This document shows positions 31,423 to 44,359 of a stretch of DNA of 44,359 nt, in pieces. Below the pieces are notes generated by a model that worked only from the letters and a program-made list of their open reading frames with translations, was not told where the DNA came from and made no database searches. Made by a program: the position numbers and the translations under genes. Numbering within the stretch: position 1 is the first letter of the stretch; each line of letters begins with the position of its first letter. Source of the stretch: Welwitschia mirabilis (Eukaryota; Gnetophyta; Gnetopsida; Welwitschiales); NCBI GenBank assembly GCA_051453625.1, contig JBOZIK010000001.1, positions 116,025,985 through 116,070,343 on the forward strand. Direction: 5' to 3'.

Positions 31423-31560
31423 TCCACTGCCTCATTCATTGATTTGTAAAGTTCACTACCTCATTTAGTGATCTGTGGATCTATTAATTCCACTATCTCA
31501 TTTGGTGATTTGTAAGTTATCATAATTCACTATCTCATTTGGTGATCTATAAAATTCTCA
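31423..31560 (+). repeat. Minisatellite, ~36-bp unit, four clear copies
   Basis: Unit TTCACTAxCTCATTTxGTGAT plus about 15 variable bases, starting at about 31423, 31452, 31488 and 31526. A weaker copy may lie to the left near 31363-31380. Confidence 0.7.
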
Positions 31561-31755
31561 TTTCCATAAATATGGAAGGATTACAAGACATCACAAGAAG
31601 ATGCAAGATTTATTATTACAAATTTTATCAAGTCACATTGCAAAGATTTCTAACAAGACATCATTTCCTAATAAGAAGTGAAGTTATGCAAGAAAAAATT
31701 TTGGAAATACTATCATACTCACATAGATTTTAAAGTCATATCAAAAAGTAATACA

Positions 31756-31860
31756 TTTCAAAATTTTACAAGATTTTCAAGAAATAAATAGATTTATTAA
31801 GAAATAAATACTTATAGACTAAGTAAGACATCTCAAAATTTTACAAGATTTTCAAGAAAG
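31756..31860 (+). repeat. 75-bp spaced direct repeat
   Basis: CTCAAAATTTTACAAGATTT (first copy TTCAAAATTTTACAAGATTT) starts at 31757 and again at 31832, each followed by TCAAGAAA. The offset is 75 bp. Confidence 0.6.
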
Positions 31861-33900
31861 TAGTAAATTCATTAAAAAACAAACACCTATTTAAATCATA
31901 AAAGGATGCAATAATAAATAAACCATACTTAAAATTTAATGTAAAACTTTTAAACCTTTCAAATAGCTTAAAACATTAAGGATTCTAAGACTCTAGCATT
32001 TCCCAAGCTCTAAGATTTAAGCTTGATAAGATTCGATAACAAAAGATTTTTCAAAGAATACAAATCAAATGAAAGAAAGTTCTATATATAATAAGAATAT
32101 GAAGAGGATACTAAGAGATACTATCGTAAAGAGGACATGAGAAGACACTATCTTTGGAAAATGACACTTGTAATTACCTACCCTCTAATCATTACTTTTC
32201 TTACTCACTAGGTGCATTTAATATTTCATCATAATATTAATTGCTCAATATGCTAAAAATTTATTTTTCTAATAGATAAATAATAATCATGAAAAAGATG
32301 CCATCATCATTAATGCCTAAGTTACAAATTCAAGTTCTTTGGCATTTTTTTAAAATAAGAAAAAAGAAGACAAGTTAGTTACATGGCAATTTAATATATA
32401 TAATCTTTTGGAATTCCAAAATAATCATTAATGTAAACTCAAATAAATAGTTCAAAAGGAAATGCCAAAACTCCAAAAGCATGTCACTATTATGTCATAA
32501 CTAAGAAAAAGGAAAGTTAATATCAATTATTTTAATTTAAGTAATCAACATAAGACATTTAGTAAATAAATTCAAAGGAATAATATCAAGATAACATTTC
32601 ATCATCTATATATATTTTTCCATTTGTAATAATTATTTAATCCTATAAGACATTAATTTAGACTTTTTTTTAGTTAAAATATTTAAATATTTTTAAGGTT
32701 AAGTTTCAAAACCTTAAAAAATTGGGAATAACAACTTATAGTATGTTAATTAGGTCATCCCAAAGTTAGTATCAAATCCTTTAAGAGTAGTCTTCATTAA
32801 AGTCATCCAAGAGTGGTTCATATTTCAATTATTCTTTTTCAAATTCTTTATGAGTTTGACTAGTAGTAGATTAATTCCAGTGAAGCATAAGAAGTAAATT
32901 TTAAGAAAAATATTCTTAAAATGGACTACAACTGAAAATTGATGAAAAATACTAAAATAAATCATTTGAAATTTTGAATATAAATTTATCATAAGATAAT
33001 GGCAATATTAGTAGAATAGATAGTGATGTTAATCAGTCTCTAAATTTGTATAATAAAAAATAAATAATAAAAAAATATACATTCATACTTTTTTAAATAA
33101 AATAAATAATAGAAAAAATTTTAAAATTTAAAGCTTTATGTAGTAAATCATAGATCGATATTTCAATAGTCAATCACATTAGTCTTAACTTTTTTCCAAG
33201 TAATAAATGTAGAAAAAAGATAAAGTACAACTAGATAGAAATGATACCAAATGTAGATGATATGAATTAAATGCTTTATAGATCAATACTCCTATGTTCT
33301 AGATGCTTCTAGTTCCTACAAAATAGAAAATGATGTTATAATTTTGGTTATGCTAAATATTTAAAAAAAATTTCAAGAATAAATTAGTTTTTACAAACCA
33401 AGTAATACAAATTGCAATCCTAAGTAATCATGCTAAAAACTTACTACAACTTGATAATTATTATATTTTATAATCTTTAGATGTCATGCCTTAATAATTA
33501 AGGTGAACATTGATATTTCAATCTTTATAAAACTAGGGTGTGCTATTATAACATAGGAATTCTAATTGTCATTCTCTCCTAGGAACTAAAAAAATATCTT
33601 ACAAATATTTGAGTATTTAAAAAAAATATTTGATTAATACTTGAATAAAATGGATTTGAAAAAGGGATTAAAAGGTTAAGATATTAGAGGTATCCTCCCT
33701 ATAGAAATCAAGAATATTTGTTCATGAGATAAATAATTAAATAGAGATAAGCTAAAAGAAATGTATTTCATCAACTAGAAAATAGATTCATAGATAACAT
33801 ATGAATTATTCACTATAGAATTTAATTTATATGAAGGAATAACTTTAGAAATGATTAAGTTTAGAAATTGTTCATCTTATAATGAAATGTAGGAGATACT
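31861..33900. other. Gene-free AT-rich DNA
   Basis: No coding similarity could be read. The right part may hold decayed upstream LINE sequence (endonuclease region), but no endonuclease motif was found. Confidence 0.4.
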
Positions 33901-36900
33901 AGAATAGTATAAATAACATCATAAGTACTAATAAATTATTCATCTAAACCTTATTAATATACTAAATAAATAAATCTAAATGAAAGTTTTAAAAGAACAT
34001 TCGAAATAAAATATTGGCTAACCATGAATCATAATCATATCAATAATATAAGAAACTATAAATCCTATCATAGACAAAAGTATGTTTACCAATTTTAAAA
34101 CTTAATAAAAAAAGAACTATTAGAAAAATTAAAGAAGATACAATGTTAAGAGGAAAAAAGAAATCTAGACAACTAAGGAAATACAAATTTTAATGGAGCT
34201 ACTTGAGTTATATAAGGATAAAAGACTACTAGAAATAATGCTTGAGTTATACTTATTAAATGAAGGGGAGTGACATTTAAAATTTGTTTTTAAAATAGCA
34301 TAAAAATATAAATAATGATTAAATAAGAAGGATTAAAATATAGGACAAAGAAGTCAATAAAGAAATAGACATAACCATGGTTTTCAAAGATGATTGTATA
34401 GATCTATGGAGATCATAAATAGAAGTAACTTATATCATAAAGATTAGGAAGAATCTAAATAGATACGATAAAGCCTAAAGTATAAAATATTTTTCAAAAT
34501 ATAAAACCTAAGGTAATTAAAATCCTAAAAAATAATAATGCCCTAATATGATAGTTGATTAAAGAGTTCCATAATTAATCTATCACTTATTTATTAAAAA
34601 CATCATGAGTATAAAAAAGGATTGGTTACTAAGAAGTGATATATAATGTGTAAAATTAATAATACAAATGTAACAATTATTATAAAAAGGTAAGATACCA
34701 TTATCCATAATATTCTAGACTTTTAGAAGTTTGTGATATAATATATAGGATTATTACTAAATCTTTAGTATGTAGAATAGCTCTACTATTACTAAAACTC
34801 GTCCATCTCTCCCAAGATAGTTTTGTTAAATCTACATTTAAGATTAGATCATTTTAAATTATGAATTAACCCATACTTTTAAGATTCAAAAATTTTTAGC
34901 TAATGTTAATTAAATTAGCATAGTAAAGTCTCCTAAAACTATTAACTAGAAAACCCTATAGAATATTATCCTAAGTAAAGGATTTTCACCCAAATATATA
35001 GGCCTATTGTTTTTTTTGGTAAGAATATATAGGGCTATTATTAAATTTGTAAAATACCACTAAAATTTTAATCAAGATTAATAAAAAGCCATATGGTTTT
35101 TTAAAATCACATAAACATCTTAATTAAGGCAATCTATTATTATCCTATTTATTTTAGTAATGCATATGATATAGCTTTTCCTAAGAAAATAAAATGTTAA
35201 AAGGATATCTATAAAAAATTAAACATTTATGAATATCCCTTACACTAGTGATACTATATTAATAATCAAAACTATCAATGAGGATGTCAAAGAAATAGTT
35301 AGAAGTATGAAGGTATTTATGGATAAGAGAAGTTTATGTAGTAACTAAAAGAAATAAAAAATATACTAACAATGATGTGTACATGGGAATCATGATGAAA
35401 AACTAGATTAAAATAAACACATGAAAGAATGTATTAGAACAAATTAATTAGAGGTGCATAGACTAATGCAATAAGTATTTATCTTTTTAGGTAAAAACTA
35501 TATTGTTAAATGCTTAAATTTGTTCAATTTTTAGACATACCTCACCAATTATAACCTTGTAAAACAAAGTATATCAATTGATAAATAGAGCTTCTAAAGA
35601 TTTTTTTCCCATAGTTAGAAGGGAAAAATAAGAGTTATATTAGACAACTATAAGTAAATCTAAGGAGCCATGTGGTAAAAGCGTTGTGAGTATACAGAAA
35701 ACAAATATATTGGGAAAAAGAAAAAATATATAAATATTATAGAAAAATGAAGTTTTATGAAAATAATAACAAGTAGAATCAAGACTAAAATATATTTATG
35801 AAAACTAAACAAAGTATAGATAGTAGAGACTTGGCTAGATTAATCCAATAAAGATATTTTAATAGCAAAATATTAGAAAGAGGAAACTGAAAATACATTA
35901 TAAAAATAAGTGATACCCCAAGATAAATAAAAATATTATTTTTTATTTTAATACATAAAAATATCTTAATAATGGATAATTTGATGATATAGTAAGTTAA
36001 CATGTCTCAAATTTATAGATGTGTCATCATGAAAATGCAATAATATATTTTTTTAATAATTTAAAATGAACTGGATGGTTTGCTAACTTAATAAGCTACA
36101 CTATAAATACATCATGCCACTAATTTTTTGAATTAGATTTTTACTAATTAGTATGTTGATAGACATAAAAATATTAAAATCAATGCATATTTTAAAACAT
36201 TAAAGCTAAGATGCCAAGAGATTTCAAAGAAAGTGAAGTAAAATCATCCTTGCAAGTATGGGAAAAATTTTTAAGCATGTATTAAACTTAATAAAATCGT
36301 ATGAATAGTTTTAAGAATTGTGACATCTTATGGTTTAAAGAGGATGGGATATAATGAAAATGTAATTCTCAATGATAATCAATTATAACATAATCAAATT
36401 TTTCTACAATGGAAGAGGGATATTACAACATTTTATTAAATTCAAATATAAGTAACATGGGACTTCATAGTTGAAACTATAGAAGTCCCTAGTGATCTCA
36501 AAATTTTAAGTCTAAATTTTAAGTGGAAATTCATATTTACATTCTTTTATGATGGATAAGTAATTCATTTGAAAAATAGATACCAATTAAAGATAGGCTC
36601 TTGCATTTATAGAAGTGAAAATGATAAAATAGTATCTAATGTAATCTAGAAATCATGCAAATTTTAACTTCTACTTCGTAAGCTTCATAAGATATGATTA
36701 CTTAGTAAATGTTCTTGTATTTTTATTTAAATCACTATAAATAAGGATTCCACTAAGCAATTTGGTCTAGTCGTGTATATATTGAAAAAACTTTAAGGCA
36801 TGAATCACCCAATGTTCATGAAAGAGCAATTTAAGATGGCTCTTCAATATCAGAAAAGAAAAAGAATAAATATCACAAAGAATAAGAGAAAACATAAAAT

Positions 36901-37080
36901 AGATGATAGTTCATCATATAAATGATTAGGTATGGCTATTATATAGGGATATCTAGTTTTATGATTCCATGGAAGCCTTAGAATAATTAAAATTCATCAA
37001 AATACCTCATTTAGAACATTCACCACTTTAAATTCATAGCACTTTTAATAGTAATAAAAATTTAACACTCAACATAGACT
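33900..37080 (+). mobile_element. L1-type LINE remnant, unit 1
   Basis: At 34240-34340 the frame MKGSDI-NLFLK-HKNINND fits the L1 linker (LKEGDxNTxFFHK...R.N.I). At 34715-34830 PLEVCDIIYRIITKSLVCRI, then LVHLSQDSFV, is the RT segment RPISLCNVIYKIxxKxLxxRL...LIxxxQxAFV of plant L1 LINEs. The palm and thumb follow but are full of stops. The homologous downstream unit confirms the rest. It is 5' truncated or unrecognisable before about 33900. The element would move by target-primed reverse transcription; this copy is dead. Confidence 0.65.
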
Positions 37081-39735
37081 AAAGTGCCTTTTAGCATAAA
37101 TATTAAGAATACTTTAAATAGATAATACAGAGCTTAAAGTATATCATCCTTTTTAAAACAAGAATAGTTGATATAATTAAAAGCATAAAAAAAACCCTAG
37201 ATAAGATGATAATCCTATAGAATTCTACAAGAAGTTATCAATTATTTTTTTTAAAACATCATGAATATGATAAATGATATGATACTGAGAGGTATTCTAA
37301 TAGATGAAATTAATTTTAAAAATATGATAGTTATTCCAAAAAGACAAGATGCTATTGCCTCATAAGATTTTAGAACTATATCAATTTTTAATTTAATCTA
37401 TGAGATCCTTATTAAATATCTAGTGTGTAATTTAAATCTATTATTGATAAAACTCATCCATCTCGCTTAAGCTATTTTTGTTAAAACTAGGTACATTCAA
37501 GATTATATTATTTTAAATCATGAATGAATCTACACTTTTAAGACTCATCGATTTCTAGCCTTTTTCATTAAGTTATTCACCGTAGAAGCTAATTATATTA
37601 TTAACTAAAAATCCCTAGAGAATATTATGCTAAGGAAAGGATTTCCACCCAAATATATATGGTTGGTATTAAATCCACAAGATGCTACAAGATATTTAAT
37701 AAAGATTAATAAAAATTCATCTGATTTTTAAAATCAAGTAGAGTTGTTTGATAAGAGAATCCATTAATAACCTACTTCTTTCTACTGGTAATGGATATAA
37801 TGTAGCTTTTCTTGAAGAAACATAAAGCTAAAGTGACATCTTTAGAGAATTAAACATTTGTAAATAGACATTATACTAATGTTACTATATTGATAACTAA
37901 ATCTTCCAAATACGATGAGAAAGTAATAGTTAAAAGTATCAAGAAATTTGAAGATAAGAAAAAGGTATGTAGTAACTAAGATATATCTAAAATATACTAC
38001 TTTAACATAAATATGAAAAGAAATGAATTATTCTAAATGAAATGAATATGAAAGTGTGTGCTAATAATAATGTATACTTAAACATTCTAATGAACAACTA
38101 GAGTAACACCAATACATGAAAGAATTTATTAGAACAAATTGAAAAGAGATGCATATAGTGATGTGATAGGTATTCATCTATTAAGGTAAAACATATCTTG
38201 TTGAATATCCATATTGGTTCAATTTTCAAGTATACCTAACAAGGCTTATATTTACCATATTAAATAGATCATTCTAAGTAAACATAAGAAATCAAATAAT
38301 CTACTCATAAATAGTTTATATGATATGAATTTATTAGGGAAATTAAAAATTCTATAAAGATTAGAGAAAAATAAAGTTTCATGGATAAGAATAACAAATA
38401 TAATTAGGATTGCCAAGGTTATTGTTCCCTACGAAATCACATTAAGTAAACTAGTCAAAGCTTGTATAGCATAGTAAAGGGATAAGATTGATCTAATAAA
38501 AATAAATTAATAGTAAAGTATGAAAAAGATAAAAATGAAAATGCAGTAAAAAGAAGTAATACTTAAGAAAATCAAAATTTCATTTTTGTTTTAGTACATA
38601 AAGGCTACTTAGTGGTTAATAGATGGATGTAAGAGAAGGATTTGATATCTTTAAGATTTGAATAATGTGTCACCATGGAAATGAAATAAAAAATAATTTT
38701 TTTAAATATTGCAAATGGAATAGGAAATTTACTAATTTAGAAAGATAAACTATAAAAACATCTTAACCTACTTGTATGAATAAGAGTTCTATTACCAAAT
38801 ATGCTAGTAGATATGGAAATATCAAAATAATGCATATTTTAAAATATTAATGCTAAGTTAAGATAAGCTTATAAAAGATTCTAAAGGTGTGGAGTAAAAT
38901 CATTATTGAAAATATAAGAAAAACATCCTCAACACATGCTTATCATAATATAATACTATGAACAACATCAAGAAATTTGAAACCTCATGGTTTAAAGACA
39001 TTATGATATAATGCTAGAGTAACTTTAAGGGACAATGAATTACAACATGATTGAATTATTTTAATAATGGAAGAGGGATCTCACAACATTTTAGTAGATT
39101 AAATTGAATTAATTAAGGCTTCATAGCTAAAACCATAGAATTCCCTAATGATGATAAATTCAAAGTTCAAAATTGAAGGGATCAATTCTATTCACATTCT
39201 TTTATGATGGAGAACTCTTTCATTTGAAAAATAAATACCTAAAAAAGATAGTTACCTTGAAACCATGGTCAGTAGAAGTTGAAATAATAAACTAATAATT
39301 AATTCAATCTAAAATAATGAAAATCTCAAGATGCTTCTAAGAAGAGAGTACTTAGATGATGTTCCTATTTTTTATTTAAATTCCTAGAAAAGAAGGATTC
39401 CACTAAATATTTTGGCCTATTCAGGGCTTTATTAAAACAATATCAAGATATAAGCCGNNNNNNNNCCAAGGAAGAGTCTTAAAAGTGGCTACTCAAATCT
39501 AGAAAAGAAAAAGAAAAAATAACACAGAATGAGAGAAAAAGTAAAAGAAATAATATCTCATTATAAAGGATCGGGTCTCACTACTGTACCAGATTAACCT
39601 AGTGCTAAGATTCCCTAAAATCCTAAAACAGCTATAATTTATTAATTTCTTTAATTTAGAATGCTTACTACTTTAAATTTTTAGGGCTTCCACTAGTAAC
39701 TAATCGAAAACTAACCCCGAGTACCAAGATAATAA
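37080..39735 (+). mobile_element. L1-type LINE remnant, unit 2 (head-to-tail repeat)
   Basis: It is homologous to 34425-37080 at an offset that stays between about 2643 and 2660 bp along its length. RT reads better here: RTISIFNLIYEILIKYLVCN (37370), YIQDYIILNHE, LENIMLRKGFPPKYIWLVLN (37620), YLIKINKNSSDF, and KSSKYDEKVIVKSIKKFEDK ending with KIYYFN (37900-38010; the SGLxxNxxKSxIYF thumb motif). The first four match the RPISLCNVIYKI, xxQDNIILxHE, LExVMxKMGFxPKWIxLVxN and YSIKINGxxxGF blocks of L1 RT. An 8-N gap lies at 39458-39465. Confidence 0.7.
39458..39465. other. Short ambiguous run (8 N)
   Basis: Eight N within the 3' part of LINE unit 2; adjacent sequence continues the homology with unit 1. 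Confidence 0.9.
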
Positions 39736-41620
39736 GTTAATGAAGGATTATCTCTTACATGAAGAGAAACTAGGTCCTCATGCCATGGAAGATTAATAAT
39801 ATAAACTAGCTTACTTTCATCTATAATAAAAAAGGAATATTCTTTTCCACATACTTAATTAACTCTTCATCTAATGAAAAAAAACTTTAATAGAGAGTAG
39901 AAAATTTTGGAAGCTATAAATGTAGTTCTAGAATTATTGATAAAATTTATATTCAAACTCTTTTACCTCTTCCATTATGTAGTTAATGAGTATTTTTATA
40001 GTATCATTTGTTATGATTAAATTTATACCAAGATAAACATGTGATAACATCCAAATATGATAAGAACATGATAACAAGCAACATGTAGAAAATAAATCTT
40101 ACATTTAAGGTTCTTTATCATCTAAAAGTGATAATGATAGTTAAAATCCTCATGTAGTTTACATCTAATCATGCAAAAGTAAGAGATATTTTAATAGACA
40201 TTAGCTAGTAGCTACATTGTTAAATAGTTTTTCTACAAGTATTGTTTTCTAATTTTTTTTTAATTGCTTTAGTTTTATTTTTGGCTAACCTCTTCCTTTA
40301 GTTTGTTTTCTTCATAATGATATATTAATAGGATAGGACCACTTGATACCATTAAAAAATTAATATTTGTTACAAGTAGTTAAGGCAAATTTAGCATAAT
40401 CAAGTTTTTCTTTTCATAGTTTTATCATTTTGTCTTGCTTTATATTATTAAAGTTACAAAAAATTGATGTGACGCCTTCACTATTGAATTTTTTATATCT
40501 TAATAGAATGATGGAGTATGAGTTATAAGCTCTAGTTGAAACTCCATAAAAAATATGCACCACTAGTAGGACCCATGATGGCATGAGTCATTTGAAAAAT
40601 CTAGAGCTTATCTTTATATTTTAGAATCCATAAGACATTTCATATTTTTTAAGATGGTTAATATACTAGTAAGAAGTCATTAATTTTTATGCAACTTTCT
40701 AAAACCCTAATATAATCCTAATTTTAGATGGATAAAGATCTATTTTTCCTTAATTTTAAAGTTATTAAACATTTGGATGATTTTCAAAATTATTTAAGAG
40801 AACATCTAACATGTATTATCTCTAAGTTTTTCATTATGGATGAGCTAGCCATTAAGGCTAGAATGATATTTCAAGCATTATCTTGAATCTTCATTTCATG
40901 TAGATTTTATTCTAGTGTTGTAATAAAGAATAAAATTTCTAGAATTTAGTTTCATCATTTCAAGTATGCATGTTTTTCATACTTCTAATACTTGATGTGG
41001 CTTGAAGTGTACTAAGAACTTTTATATTTTTTAATGATTTTCTATATGTTAACATTAGTCAACTATTACTATTATTCAATGTTATTTAGGAGTAATATCC
41101 TATGTTTTATGCTTTTGAAGTAGGTTGGGAGCTAATGTGACTTTAAGGTATTTACCAACACTTATATGATCAATGATATTATATTACCATGTTTGAGCTT
41201 TGATGAATGCTTAACATGATTCCTTTGAAATAATTATAGAACAAGTTTATTTTTATTAATATTTTTTTATTATTCTTATCATTATGCCAGATGATCATGG
41301 TTATGGCTCATTCATAACTTTATTCATTTGTTTATAGTACTCTTTCTATTTTATGCTCTTGTTATACTTAATCACCCTATAACAACTATGAAATTAGTTT
41401 ATGCAAGCTTTACCATTTGAAGAACTACAAATTATCCTTTGGGAAGAAAGATACTCAATCTTTACTTTGTTAAAAGTTATGATTTTTTTCTTTGGGATTT
41501 GTATCCTAAGATGTTATTTGAAACTCATAATAACTATAGTAATATGAGTAAAAACTAATCAACAATAGATTTAACACCATTACCAGGGAAAGTGACATAG
41601 TAGTTATAGTTGGTACACAT
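39736..41620. other. Gene-free AT-rich DNA
   Basis: No family was recognised. One short open frame at 40728-40886 is listed separately. Confidence 0.45.
40728..40886 (+). CDS. Short hypothetical ORF behind a telo-box-like word
   Basis: A 52-codon frame, MDKDLFFLNFKVIKHLDDFQ and onwards, ending at TGA 40884-40886. It is preceded by AAACCCTAAT (40702-40711), a word frequent in plant 5' leaders. No TATA box or following exon was identified, and the protein is not recognised. Chance is quite possible. Confidence 0.2.
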   Translation: MDKDLFFLNFKVIKHLDDFQNYLREHLTCIISKFFIMDELAIKARMIFQALS

Positions 41621-42042
41621 AAATATTTCTATTTTTTAATTTATTTTTTTACTTTTTTTTCTTTTTTTTCATTATTCTAGTTCTTTTATAATAATTTTCT
41701 TTAATTTATTTTTCTACTTAATGGTCCTGGTCCTTTTCTAGTTGAATCCAAACTAGTTCTTTTTTTTTCTTTTTTTTTAAATATTAATATATTTCTAATG
41801 TCTTTTTTATTTTTATATATGTAGTTTATATAATTCTCTTTTTATATTAGTCCATTTCTAGTGCCCTTTATTTTTAGCATTTCTTTCTTTTCTTTATTGT
41901 AATTTCTTTTTGGCTCTCTTTTTTTGTTAAAATTACTATATTAAGTCTTTCATATAGGGCTACTAATTTTTGTAGATTTATAAAGAGAAAAATTTTTATT
42001 GTTTTCCCTTTTGATTTCTTCCTCATTCATGCTAACCATTTT
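41621..42042 (+). repeat. Long T-rich polypyrimidine tract
   Basis: Nearly unbroken T and TC runs with recurring TAGTTCTTTT and GGTCCTxGTCCTTTT-like words. No coding content. Confidence 0.6.
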
Positions 42043-42075
42043 CCCACCCCCCACTCCTCCCTCCATCCTGCCCCC
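42043..42075 (-). other. Putative G-quadruplex (minus strand) / C-rich patch
   Basis: On the plus strand the C-tracts are CCC (42043-42045), CCCCCC (42047-42052), CCC (42059-42061) and CCCCC (42071-42075). On the minus strand this is four G-tracts with loops of 9, 6 and 1 nt. It stands out as GC-rich in very AT-rich surroundings. Confidence 0.5.
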
Positions 42076-42099
42076 TCTTCCTTTTACAAGTCTTGAAGA

Positions 42100-44359
42100 T
42101 GTTGAAGAAAACTTTTATTATAAGAATTCTTTTTTTTTTTAAATTCCAACATTTTTATTTTTGTACTTAAATTTTTGCATCATTTTTACAACATTGCTAT
42201 ATCTAGGAGTTATAGTTTTTCCATTTTTATTACTTTTTGCATTACAATCCATTTTATGATTTTTACCTTTAGGTCCATTTATCATTCACCTTGATACATT
42301 TTCACCTTCATCAATCATTTTGTTCTTATATGAGAGTTTAGTTACATCTTTTATATTTTTCTTAAGCTATTCTATTATACTTAATCCATTCCATTACCTT
42401 CTCTTACTAGCACTACTAGTCTTCTTATGCATATCACTTTTTATATTTTGTTAAAATTCATGATAAAAGTTGCTTAAATATTTTCTAATCTTACTAAGCC
42501 TTAAAGGTTAGAAAAAGTACATGAATTAGTAATGTAATTTTAATAGAAAATTACACTATACTAGCCTAGATCCTAACATAAGCCTAGAGACAAACCATGA
42601 GAATAGGCCATTTTCTAGGAGCTATTCATAAGAGAGCTACAATAAAGTAATATGGAAAAAATAACTAATTATACTTTTATCAATATAAATAATCTCACTT
42701 TTAGTAAAATGTTAAATGAGGTACCATCAATACATAATAACATAGGCAAACCTTAAAAGATTACCTTTAACCTCAAAGCCTAGAAACTCCATCCTATATA
42801 CTTTAGCCTTTTAATGATCATAAGATTGACTTTAAATCTACTATCATTTAATTGTTACTATACTTTCATGATTTAGAGTTTAAAGACCTCTATTTTAATT
42901 TCAAGGAGTTTTAGTATATCATATTCATAATTCCTTATAATCTTAACATTTTTGATGCCCTTATATTAACCTTTTTATAAATAAGTTTTTTTTCTTAACT
43001 ATAAGGCGAATTTTCTTGGAAGAGAAGTCATGAAGTTTTAACAAAAATATCATGAAATGTTTTTCCAAACTATAAAACATTTAAAACAATTACTTGTTAA
43101 GTGTCAAAAAGTATGGTTTTAAGTAGGGTAAAGTTAAAGATTTCTTTTGCAAATACCTTTTTTAAAATCCTAGACAACTTGTACAGATGATGTGTAGAAA
43201 GCGTTTTTTAAACCTAAGTATAAATAGAATTTGGAATTTCTTAGAAGCCATATCTAAGAGTTCTATAAACTAGAATAAACTTGATGAGCCATCTAGATTA
43301 CATCATGCTATTAAGGTAATGAGTATCTTTAGACTTCTCAAAAACATTAACATCTACAATCGATTAGATGAAATTTCTAGGACACTCAAAACTCTTAAGA
43401 CATTGTTCAAACCTATTATTCCTCAAACTAATTGTTTCATTTTTCATGTTGATATCCATAAGGCCATAGAGGGCCTCTCCATATCCATGTTTAAAAATGT
43501 GATAAAGTAGTAAATAAATGTCATATGATAGTAATGATAAAACCAAAGAGCCAATAGCCTTTACTCTAACAGCTATAATCCCAAATGGAGAAATAAACTA
43601 AGCTTTTTATGAAGATAAGACAACCATAACCAAGATTCTATAATTTAACATTAAAACGAATATCCTTTATCAGTATCTGTTAATCATTAATCCTCATCTT
43701 TCAATAATTACCACTCTTTATCACATTCTTTATAAGATACCCTCAAGAGATCTATGAAATTCCAAAATTATATTAATAATAGCTAATAAAAATATAACCA
43801 ATAAGCCTTTTTCACATTATGAAAACAAAACATGCAATATTTTATAAAACCATCACTTGTATTCTTTCTTTATTCAACCAACATGAGAAGGACAATCTTG
43901 AATAATCTCCCTAACTAAACCCTAGTACTTGATATATGTTAGATGGAATAGAGGATATATATTGAGAAAACCAAATCCAAATAACTAATAAGTGGAATTA
44001 AAATTAATTGAATCTTGAAAGCAAGTCTAAAGAGGATAAGTGAAAATGAACAAGAATCACAAATCATTTTAGACAAATAACCCTTACTTTTTCAATAATA
44101 ATTTAAAAATATCAAATAAAATATAAGTAACTAGTATCTCTAGAAATTTTCAAAGAAGTTAGAATTAAAACTTTTCTTGTAAAAGTTATCAAGAAAATCC
44201 TCTATTATGTCTGTTGTGGTGCAAATTTATGCAATGTTTCATGCCTTGATTTAAATCCTATTAATTACAAATAAGATACACAAATGTAGTACACTAGTAT
44301 AGTCGAAGTGATCTGAATGTCGTAATTCCATCGAAGGCTAATGGTATGGATAACAACGA
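42100..44359. other. Gene-free DNA with a TATA box and a short ORF
   Basis: A plus-strand TATAAATAG at 43219-43227 precedes by about 90 bp an open frame at 43319-43510 (63 codons, starting MSIFRLLKNINIYNRL). The frame resembles no family I know, and an overlapping minus-strand frame of equal length suggests chance. No repeat boundary was found up to the window end. Confidence 0.35.

Noticed and set aside
31012-31733. Two short plus-strand frames (67 and 64 codons)
   Set aside because: Chance-like composition, overlapping tandem repeats, no family or promoter.
35785-36003. 72-codon minus-strand frame
   Set aside because: Antisense shadow inside LINE unit 1; the homologous place in unit 2 is not open.
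43319-43546. Overlapping plus and minus frames of about 60 codons
   Set aside because: Mutually antisense, unrecognised, and about as long as expected by chance; mentioned only because a TATA box lies upstream.

Overview
The window looks like heterochromatic, intergenic DNA of a flowering plant. It is very AT-rich, holds no intact gene, and is a patchwork of old, broken transposable elements with assembly gaps. The plant assignment rests on what is present: Ty3/gypsy and Ty1/copia LTR retrotransposons with initiator-Met-type or TGG primer sites, an Athila-like gag remnant, L1-type LINE fragments, tRNA-derived SINEs, and short (75-160 nt) GT-AG introns. I cannot name the species.

Layout. 1-2582: minus-strand Ty3/gypsy element (RT cut by the window edge, protease, gag, primer site, LTR with TATA box). 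2583-3358: N gap. 3359-5978: minus-strand Athila-like gag remnant and unassigned DNA, with a 144-bp duplication across a 100-N gap. 5979-16116: a composite plus-strand Ty3/gypsy element. It has a 5' LTR and PBS, then a minus-strand seven-exon pseudogene (6632-9660) with its own TATA box, then a ~90-100 bp minisatellite (9857-11170), then a plus-strand TATA box, gag-pro-RT-RNaseH-integrase, and a 3' LTR. 16117-22388: SINE copies, a short Lys/Glu-rich ORF, pyrimidine-rich DNA and a 713-N gap. 22389-27142: complete but dead minus-strand Ty1/copia element. 27143-28812: two more SINE copies. 28813-29854: microsatellite around an 896-N gap. 29855-33900: gene-free DNA with short tandem repeats. 33900-39735: L1-type LINE whose 3' ~2.65 kb is present twice head to tail. 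39736-44359: gene-free DNA with one C-rich patch able to form a G-quadruplex on the minus strand.

The coding remnants are riddled with stops. Where an active site can be compared with its family, most changes are C:G to T:A transitions (protease Asp to Asn, RT DD to DN, zinc-knuckle Cys to Tyr, Trp/Gln to stop). This is what long-term cytosine methylation and deamination would leave.

The most interesting object is the antisense, intron-containing gene inside the gypsy element. The reading phase fits across the last three introns, one of them only after a spurious 490-N gap is collapsed to give a 75-nt intron. I do not recognise the protein. The minisatellite sits exactly between this gene's TATA box and the TATA box ahead of gag, which suggests an ancient bidirectional control region.
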